This document shows positions 59,114-64,000 of a DNA stretch of 64,000 nucleotides, one piece after another. The notes under the pieces are model-generated. The model was not told the origin of the DNA and did no database searches. It saw only the letters and a program-made list of their open reading frames with translations. The translations under genes were made by a program, and so were the position numbers. The stretch spans positions 27,585-91,584 of the forward strand of contig CAYNPO010000015.1 of NCBI GenBank assembly GCA_964399165.1, written 5' to 3'. Each line of letters begins with the position of its first letter. Position 1 is the stretch's first letter. The stretch is from UBA6144 sp964399165 (GTDB lineage: Bacteria; Bdellovibrionota; Bacteriovoracia; Bacteriovoracales; Bacteriovoracaceae).

Positions 59114-59653
59114 TTATTTCTTGGCGCCCGTCTTACCAGCTTTCCGGATGACTTTCTCGCCCACATACTTCAGGCCTTTGCCTTTGTAGGGTTCGTGGGG
59201 GCGGTAAGCCCGGATCTCAGCGGCGACGAATCCCACAAGTTCCTTATCGGAGCCATGGACCTCGATGACGTTCTTGTTAACCTTTACTTCGATGCCTTTC
59301 GGCAACTTATAGTCGATTTGGTGTGAGTGACCCAGGTTGAGCTGGAGGGTGGAACCAGCTACAGCAGCCTTGTATCCAACTCCATTGAACTCTAGCTCTT
59401 TTTTGAAACCAGTCGTGACGCCCGTCACCATATTGTCCACGATGGTACGGCTAAGGCCCCACAGAGAGCGGCCCGTACGCGTATCTTCACCGGTGACTGT
59501 TACAGCCTTGTCTTTCTTCTCGATCTTCACTTCCGGGGTGAGCTGATAGGAAAGTTGACCCTTAGGGCCCTTAACTTCCACCATGTTGGTGGGGCTTACT
59601 TTGATCTCGACCTTCTCCGGGAGAGCGATCGGTTTTTTTCCAATACGGGACAT
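59114..59653 (-). CDS. rplF: 50S ribosomal protein L6
   Basis: 179 residues with two similar domains: MSRIGKKPIALPEKVEIKV at the start, then LGHSHQIDYKLPKGIEV and the C-terminal signature RAYRPHEPYKGKGLKYVGE. Standard size and position. Confidence 0.98.
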   Translation of the reverse strand: MSRIGKKPIALPEKVEIKVSPTNMVEVKGPKGQLSYQLTPEVKIEKKDKAVTVTGEDTRTGRSLWGLSRTIVDNMVTGVTTGFKKELEFNGVGYKAAVAGSTLQLNLGHSHQIDYKLPKGIEVKVNKNVIEVHGSDKELVGFVAAEIRAYRPHEPYKGKGLKYVGEKVIRKAGKTGAKK

Positions 59654-59664
59654 AAGTTCCTCTC

Positions 59665-60048
59665 TTACCAGACGTTACAGAGCACTTCCCCGCCCAACTT
59701 CATGGTCCGCGCTTTGCGGGAAGACATGAGGCCAGAGGAAGTGGATACGATGGATATGCCCAAACCGCTCAAAACGCGCGGCATATCTTGATAGCCCTTA
59801 TAAACGCGCAGACCGGGTTTAGAGACGCGCTGGAGGTTCACCAGGGCGCCCTCCTTCAAGCCAATGCGGAGTGTTATGTCTGCAGGGCCCTTCGCCACAA
59901 TCTTGAACGATTTGATGAAGCCTTCTTCTTTGAGAACGCGACAGATGTTTGCTTTCACTTTGCTGGCGGGGACATCTACCTTCTCCAGCCCCGCCTTATT
60001 GGCGTTGCGGATCCGTGTGAGGAGGTCCGAAATGGGGTCGGTCATCAT
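59665..60048 (-). CDS. rpsH: 30S ribosomal protein S8
   Basis: 127 residues: DPISDLLTRIRNANKAG near 4-20, and the C-terminal GLGISIVSTSSGLMSSRKARTMKLGGEVLC (signature region, in two parts). Central rRNA-binding protein; in E. coli it represses its own operon. AGGAG precedes two adjacent ATG codons; the first is used here. Confidence 0.98.
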   Translation of the reverse strand: MMTDPISDLLTRIRNANKAGLEKVDVPASKVKANICRVLKEEGFIKSFKIVAKGPADITLRIGLKEGALVNLQRVSKPGLRVYKGYQDMPRVLSGLGISIVSTSSGLMSSRKARTMKLGGEVLCNVW

Positions 60049-60059
60049 GTCTTGTCTCC

Positions 60060-60365
60060 TTACCAGCTAGCCTTGGTCACGCCGGGGATGAGCCCGAGCA
60101 GCGCCAGTTCGCGGAATTTGTTACGGCACAGTTTAAAGTCGCGGTAAACGCCGCGAGGGCGTCCCGTCAGCTCGCAACGAGTGCGGACTCGGTTGGGGTT
60201 CGCGTTACGTGGAATCTTTTGGAGCTTAGCACGGGCAGCGTCGCGCTCGGCCTCGGTCAGTTTGGGGTCGATGGCCTTACGGCGGAGTTCGGCTGCTTTC
60301 GGGCCGTACTTTTTCGCCATTTTGGCACGCTTGTTGTTCTTGATTATCGCGCTGAGTTTCGCCAT
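60060..60365 (-). CDS. rpsN: 30S ribosomal protein S14 (zinc-independent long form)
   Basis: 101 residues, the long S14 type. The usual zinc CxxC pairs are absent: only single Cys residues are present in TRCELTGRPRG and KLCRNKFRELALLG. The N-terminus is basic (IIKNNKRAKMAKKYGPK). Order rplE-rpsN-rpsH is standard. Confidence 0.97.
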   Translation of the reverse strand: MAKLSAIIKNNKRAKMAKKYGPKAAELRRKAIDPKLTEAERDAARAKLQKIPRNANPNRVRTRCELTGRPRGVYRDFKLCRNKFRELALLGLIPGVTKASW

Positions 60366-60376
60366 GGCTTATTTCC

Positions 60377-60922
60377 TCACTTCTCGCGGAAGGGCATGCC
60401 GAAAAGCTTAAGCAGCTCGCGGCCTTCTTCGTTGTTAACGGCGGTGGTCACAAAGCTGATTCCCATTCCGCGGATTTTGTCGATCTTGTCGTAGTTGATC
60501 TCAGGGAAAATAATCTGTTCCTTGAGGCCCATGGTGTAGTTCCCCTTGCCGTCGAAGCCCTTCGGAGAAAGGCCGCGGAAGTCTTTCACGCGCGGGAGGG
60601 AGAAGTTGATCAGGCGGTCGAGGAATTCGTACATGGTTTCGCCACGGAGGGTGACGAAAGCGCCGATGGCTTGACCTTCGCGCAACTTGAAGGAAGCAAT
60701 GGACTTCTTCGCGCGAGCAACAACAGGCTTCTGACCAGTGATGGTGGCGAGATCCTCAACCACTGAGTCCACGATTTTGCCGTTGGTCACGGCATCACGG
60801 GTGATGGCGTTGACGATGATCTTTTCGAGCTTAGGAATCTGATGGACGTTCTGATATTTGAACTTCTCCATCATCTTCTTCTTAACCTCAGTTTGGTACT
60901 GGGTCCTGAGACGGGCTGCCAT
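60377..60922 (-). CDS. rplE: 50S ribosomal protein L5
   Basis: 181 residues that bind 5S rRNA and contact the P-site tRNA. RAKKSIASFKLREGQAIGAFVTLRG and DFRGLSPKGFDGKGNYTMGLKEQIIFPEI are typical. The second of two close ATG codons is chosen because GAGGA lies at normal distance only from that one. Confidence 0.97.
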   Translation of the reverse strand: MAARLRTQYQTEVKKKMMEKFKYQNVHQIPKLEKIIVNAITRDAVTNGKIVDSVVEDLATITGQKPVVARAKKSIASFKLREGQAIGAFVTLRGETMYEFLDRLINFSLPRVKDFRGLSPKGFDGKGNYTMGLKEQIIFPEINYDKIDKIRGMGISFVTTAVNNEEGRELLKLFGMPFREK

Positions 60923-60932
60923 GGTCATTTCC

Positions 60933-61241
60933 TCACTTAATATCCGCGCCGGACTTGGCGACGCGAACTTTTTTGCCGTTCTTCTCTTGCACTTTCACGC
61001 GGGTGGCTTTGCCGGATTTGGGATCGGTAAGAGCCACGTTGCTGATGTGCAGGCTCTTTTCCAGGTCCACGATGCCCCCTTGGGGGTTCTGCTGGCTGGG
61101 GCGCATGGCTTTCTTCACCATGTTGACGCCCTCAACCTGCACACGGTTGGTTTTCCAGTTGATCGTCTTCACCTTGCCTTGCTTGCCTTTGTCTTTGCCG
61201 GCGAGCACGAGGACGGTGTCGTTAACTTTGATCTTTTGCAT
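60933..61241 (-). CDS. rplX: 50S ribosomal protein L24
   Basis: 102 residues: MQKIKVNDTVLVLAGKDKGKQGKV (KOW motif) and VEGVNMVKKAMRP near 37-49, ending in a basic tail. An upstream in-frame extension to 61310 overlaps rplN and is not used. Confidence 0.96.
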   Translation of the reverse strand: MQKIKVNDTVLVLAGKDKGKQGKVKTINWKTNRVQVEGVNMVKKAMRPSQQNPQGGIVDLEKSLHISNVALTDPKSGKATRVKVQEKNGKKVRVAKSGADIK

Positions 61242-61251
61242 GGTCTTCCCC

Positions 61252-61620
61252 TTACAACACTTCGTGGGCGAGGGAACAAATCTTAGTGAAGCTTTTGTTC
61301 CGCAGTTCACGCGCCACTGGCCCGAAGATACGTGTGCCGATGGGCTCGTTGCTTTGGGCTAGCAACACGCAGGAGTTGTCATCGAAATTGATGACTGTGC
61401 CGTCTTCGCGCTTGATCGGGAACACGGTTCGCACGATCACGGCGCGTTTCACGTCACCTTTCTTAACTTTGCCGCCGGAGATCGCGCTCTGCACGGCTAC
61501 CACGATCACGTCGCCAATGTTGGCGGACATGCGCTTGGAGCCGCCGAGCACCTTGATGCATTGGACGGTCTTGGCGCCAGAGTTGTCGGCAACGATGAGG
61601 TTAGTTTGCTGCTGGATCAC
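61252..61620 (-). CDS. rplN: 50S ribosomal protein L14
   Basis: 122 residues, near-invariant: MIQQQTNLIVADNSGAKTVQCIKVLGG, then AVIVRTVFPIKREDG, FDDNSCVLL and RIFGPVARELR. It forms an inter-subunit bridge. Confidence 0.99.
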   Translation of the reverse strand: MIQQQTNLIVADNSGAKTVQCIKVLGGSKRMSANIGDVIVVAVQSAISGGKVKKGDVKRAVIVRTVFPIKREDGTVINFDDNSCVLLAQSNEPIGTRIFGPVARELRNKSFTKICSLAHEVL

Positions 61621-61632
61621 TGGACACCTTCC

Positions 61633-61887
61633 TTACTTCACGACGGTGAGGAGTTCCCACCGTTTCAAGGCCGAGCGGGGACGTGACTCAATGATGGTCA
61701 CGGTGTTACCAACTTCGGCTTTTTCGCTTTCGTCGTGCGCATGGAACTTTTTCGAGCGCGTCACGAACTTATGGTACTTGGGGTGCATGGTCTTGCGGTC
61801 AACCTTAACCACGATGGTCTTGGTTGACTTGTCGCTCACCACGACACCGGTCAGTTTGCGCTTAAATTTTTGGGTTGTTTCGCTCAT
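61633..61887 (-). CDS. rpsQ: 30S ribosomal protein S17
   Basis: 84 residues of the OB fold with GVVVSDKSTKTIVVKVDRK near 14-32 and HPKYHKFVTRSKKFHAHDE near 36-54. Between rpmC and rplN. Confidence 0.98.
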   Translation of the reverse strand: MSETTQKFKRKLTGVVVSDKSTKTIVVKVDRKTMHPKYHKFVTRSKKFHAHDESEKAEVGNTVTIIESRPRSALKRWELLTVVK

Positions 61888-61896
61888 AGCACCACC

Positions 61897-62088
61897 TTAA
61901 TTCTTCTTGGCGTTCAACGCGGTTAGAAGACGTGCGATGTCTTTCTTCCGCCCACGCACTTCATGGGGCTTGGACACGCCCACGGTGTGCTTGGAGAACC
62001 TGGCGTTGAACAGTTCAGTCTTCAATACAGCGACTTTGCCTTGCAGGTCTTTTTCGCTCATTTTCGCTGCTTCAGAGTACTTAACCAC
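61897..62088 (-). CDS. rpmC: 50S ribosomal protein L29
   Basis: 63 residues, two helices: EAAKMSEKDLQGKVAVLKTELFNARF and SKPHEVRGRKKDIARLLTAL, matching the L29 pattern at the tunnel exit, where trigger factor and SRP dock. Confidence 0.96.
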   Translation of the reverse strand: MVKYSEAAKMSEKDLQGKVAVLKTELFNARFSKHTVGVSKPHEVRGRKKDIARLLTALNAKKN

Positions 62089-62100
62089 TGGGTACCTTCC

Positions 62101-62547
62101 TTATTCGGCGCGGGGGGGCACATGCCCCTCGCGCTCCAGATCTTCTTTGGAAACGATGCGAGTTCTAACCGGAAGTTTGTATTTCGCCAAGCGCAATGCA
62201 GTGTCAGCGTCAGCTTTCGTCATGCCACCGACCTCAAAGAGCACTCGACCGGGCTTGATCACGGCCACCCACTCCTCGGGAGAGCCTTTCCCTTTGCCCA
62301 TTCGGACTTCAGCCGGCTTCTTGGTCAGGGACTTGTCCGGGAAGATCTTGATCCACATGTTGCCGCCCTTCTTGGTTTCCCGGGAGATGGCGATACGTGC
62401 GGCTTCGATCTGTCGGTTGGTGATATAACCGCAGGAAATTGCCTGTAGGGCGTACTCACCGAAGGTGATGCCGTTGCCGGTATGGGCGGCGCCGGTCATG
62501 CGGCCTTTTTGTTGCTTTCTGAATTTGACTCGTTTCGGGCTCAGCAT
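62101..62547 (-). CDS. rplP: 50S ribosomal protein L16
   Basis: 148 residues starting MLSPKRVKFRKQQKGRMTG, with FGEYALQAISCGYITNRQIEAARIAI, KGGNMWIKIFPDKSLTKKPAEVRMGKGKG and the GRVLFEVGG motif. Standard size and place between rpsC and rpmC. Confidence 0.98.
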   Translation of the reverse strand: MLSPKRVKFRKQQKGRMTGAAHTGNGITFGEYALQAISCGYITNRQIEAARIAISRETKKGGNMWIKIFPDKSLTKKPAEVRMGKGKGSPEEWVAVIKPGRVLFEVGGMTKADADTALRLAKYKLPVRTRIVSKEDLEREGHVPPRAE

Positions 62548-62565
62548 AAAAACCTCAGCTTGCGG

Positions 62566-63192
62566 TTACTTGTAAATCTCGCCCTTGTACACCCACACCT
62601 TCACGCCAATGATCCCGTAGGTGGTCTTGGCGAGGGCGGTTGCGTAGTCGATGTCGGCACGCAGGGTGTGCAGGGGAACTTTGCGCTCGGAGTACCCTTC
62701 GGTACGGGCGATGTCGGCTCCAGCCAAGCGGCCGGCGCACTTCACCTTGATCCCCTTCACGCCGGAGCGGAAGGCGGAGGTCATCACTTTCTTCATGGCG
62801 CGGCGGAAAGCCACGCGTTTCTCGAGCTGCTGGGCGATGTTCTCGGCGATCAGCTTAGCTTCGGCGTCGGGACGCTTCACTTCAGCGATGTTGAACACCA
62901 GGGGGCAGTTCGTGATCTTACGGAGGTCGGCGCGGATTTTGTCGATCCCGGTGCCTTTCTTACCGATGGCGATGCCCGGCTTGGCGGAGTAGACGGTCAC
63001 CTTCACTTGGTCGGCGGTGCGGGTGATGTCGGTCTTAGCGATGCTCGCGGAAGCTAGCTCGGTATCGATGTACTTACGGATCGCTAAGTCCTGCTGGAGG
63101 ATCGTGGCGTAGTTGTTTTTCATGTACCAGTTGGAGTTCCAGGTCTTGATGTACCCGAGGCGGAAGCCGACTGGATTTACTTTTTGTCCCAT
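62566..63192 (-). CDS. rpsC: 30S ribosomal protein S3
   Basis: 208 residues. MGQKVNPVGFRLGYIKTWNSNWY at the start, the KH domain with GIAIGKKGTGIDKIRADL near 73-90, and the C-terminal GADIARTEGYSERKVPLHTLRADIDYA signature, given here in part. It lacks the longer basic tail of some species. Confidence 0.98.
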   Translation of the reverse strand: MGQKVNPVGFRLGYIKTWNSNWYMKNNYATILQQDLAIRKYIDTELASASIAKTDITRTADQVKVTVYSAKPGIAIGKKGTGIDKIRADLRKITNCPLVFNIAEVKRPDAEAKLIAENIAQQLEKRVAFRRAMKKVMTSAFRSGVKGIKVKCAGRLAGADIARTEGYSERKVPLHTLRADIDYATALAKTTYGIIGVKVWVYKGEIYK

Positions 63193-63211
63193 TTTCGTGT
63201 TCCCCTTTGCC

Positions 63212-63544
63212 TTAGGCTTCTTTCAAACCGATGGTGATGTAGCTGGATTTCTTGGAAATCCGGTACGCGCGCCCTTGAGCGCGGGGCATGATCCGCTTCA
63301 GTTGCGGGCCCTCATCCACCTTGATGGTCTCCACCACTAGGTTGTCCAAGTCGTACTTCTTGGACTCGGAAGCGATGGCCAAGCCGCTGTTGATGAGTTT
63401 GGTGATCGCGATAGCGATCTCTTTTTTCTCATTGTAGCGGAGGATGACCAAGGCCTCTTCCACCTTCTTGCGGCGGATGAGATCAGCCACGCCGCGGACC
63501 TTGCGGGCGGAGCATTGGACGTTGTTGTTCTTGACGGTGATCAT
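63212..63544 (-). CDS. rplV: 50S ribosomal protein L22
   Basis: 110 residues: SARKVRGVADLIRRKKVEEAL near 11-31, and the C-terminal GPQLKRIMPRAQGRAYRISKKSSYITI hook region that reaches into the exit tunnel. Confidence 0.98.
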   Translation of the reverse strand: MITVKNNNVQCSARKVRGVADLIRRKKVEEALVILRYNEKKEIAIAITKLINSGLAIASESKKYDLDNLVVETIKVDEGPQLKRIMPRAQGRAYRISKKSSYITIGLKEA

Positions 63545-63552
63545 TTACGGCC

Positions 63553-63846
63553 TCACTTCTTAGCGGCGTCTTCGGCTTTCTTGTCAGCCGCAGTATGCCC
63601 ATTGAAGGTACGAGTCAGGGCGAACTCGCCCAGTTTGTGCCCGACCATGTTGTCGGTCACGTAAACAGGAATGAACTTGCGCCCGTTGTGGACGGCGAAG
63701 GTCAGCCCGATGAAATCGGGGACGATTAGGGAGCGGCGTGACCAGGTCTTGATCACTTTGTTGCCCTTCTGGTCTTTCTTGGCTTCTTCGGCCTTCTTGT
63801 AGAGGTAGGCGTCTACAAAGGGCCCCTTTTTGATTGAACGTGCCAT
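63553..63846 (-). CDS. rpsS: 30S ribosomal protein S19
   Basis: 97 residues: ARSIKKGPFVDAYLYKKAEEA, then IKTWSRRSLIVPDFIGLTFAVHNGRKFIPVY and GHKLGEFALTRTFNGH. Standard S19 features of the 30S head. Confidence 0.98.
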   Translation of the reverse strand: MARSIKKGPFVDAYLYKKAEEAKKDQKGNKVIKTWSRRSLIVPDFIGLTFAVHNGRKFIPVYVTDNMVGHKLGEFALTRTFNGHTAADKKAEDAAKK

Positions 63847-63860
63847 TTATATACCCTCTC

Positions 63861-64000
63861 TTACTTACGACGTTTGACGATGAACTTGTCGGTACGCTTA
63901 TTCTTCCGGGTCTTGTAGCCGCGGGTGGGCATACCCCAGGGCGTGACCGGGTGACGGCCGCCAGACGTACGGCCTTCGCCGCCGCCGTGCGGGTGGTCCA
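63861..64000 (-). CDS. rplB: 50S ribosomal protein L2 (only the C-terminal end is in the window)
   Basis: The last 45 codons are visible. They read DHPHGGGEGRTSGGRHPVTP and then GMPTRGYKTRKNKRTDKFI, the L2 C-terminus near the peptidyl-transferase centre with the conserved HPHGGGEG stretch. The stop TAA is 14 bases before the rpsS start; the rest of the gene lies to the right. Confidence 0.97.
   Translation of the reverse strand, partial: DHPHGGGEGRTSGGRHPVTPWGMPTRGYKTRKNKRTDKFIVKRRK

Overview
The window looks like chromosomal DNA of a Gram-negative bacterium of moderately high GC. The evidence is several lipoproteins, NagZ, an LpoA-like factor, a trypsin-like exported protease, MreB, and an FHA/TadC/PP2C signalling block. 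The gene set recalls Bdellovibrionota or another delta-proteobacteria-like lineage. That placement is inference; no phylogenetic marker could be run. There is no rRNA, CRISPR array or insertion sequence, and no gene-free stretch longer than about 250 bases.

Layout. 1-3353: smc, truncated by the window edge, then an Lrp/AsnC regulator. 4147-7564: a two-gene NHEJ operon (ku-ligD). 7705-11197: NDH-2, a hotdog thioesterase, a deoxyhypusine-synthase-like enzyme and a lipoprotein with an aspartic-protease-like fold. 11200-19956: an apparent natural-product or modified-peptide locus, described below. 19941-23895: exported serine protease, two tRNA-Pro genes flanking an unknown exported protein, rdgB-rph and birA. 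23896-32055: a leftward operon of a TadC-like protein, three FHA proteins, a PP2C phosphatase and a response regulator. 32141-35887: mreB, a PilZ protein, a lipoprotein and nagZ. 36049-38558: hpt and an LpoA-like lipoprotein. 38608-43500: hemW and grpE-dnaK-dnaJ, with a heat-shock-like promoter before grpE. 43564-50307: M16 peptidase, an unknown protein and a three-subunit biotin-dependent acyl-CoA carboxylase. 50423-52699: sigma-54-type activator and a TlpA-like thioredoxin. 52767-64000: the S10/spc/alpha ribosomal superoperon, transcribed leftward, ending at rplQ with a clear terminator and notably lacking rpsD between rpsK and rpoA.

The most interesting part is 11200-19956. Two closely related tiny ORFs (41 and 60 codons) and a third of 28 codons lie in tandem. 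They are followed by a His-rich membrane protein, an ATP-grasp-like enzyme and a NodU/CmcH-type carbamoyltransferase. Four of the five junctions from the first tiny ORF to the carbamoyltransferase are ATGA stop/start overlaps; the exception is the overlap of the third tiny ORF with the membrane-protein gene. Divergently transcribed are a group IV PLP decarboxylase and a 2OG-Fe(II) oxygenase. Converging on these are a glycosyltransferase, a fold-type-I PLP enzyme and a PqqD/RRE-like small protein. The first two tiny ORFs share a near-identical C-terminal block and the second and third share an N-terminal block; in both cases the codon differences are mostly synonymous. I infer a RiPP-like or carrier-peptide pathway that builds a hydroxylated, carbamoylated (perhaps glycosylated) product. 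I do not recognise it as a described class.
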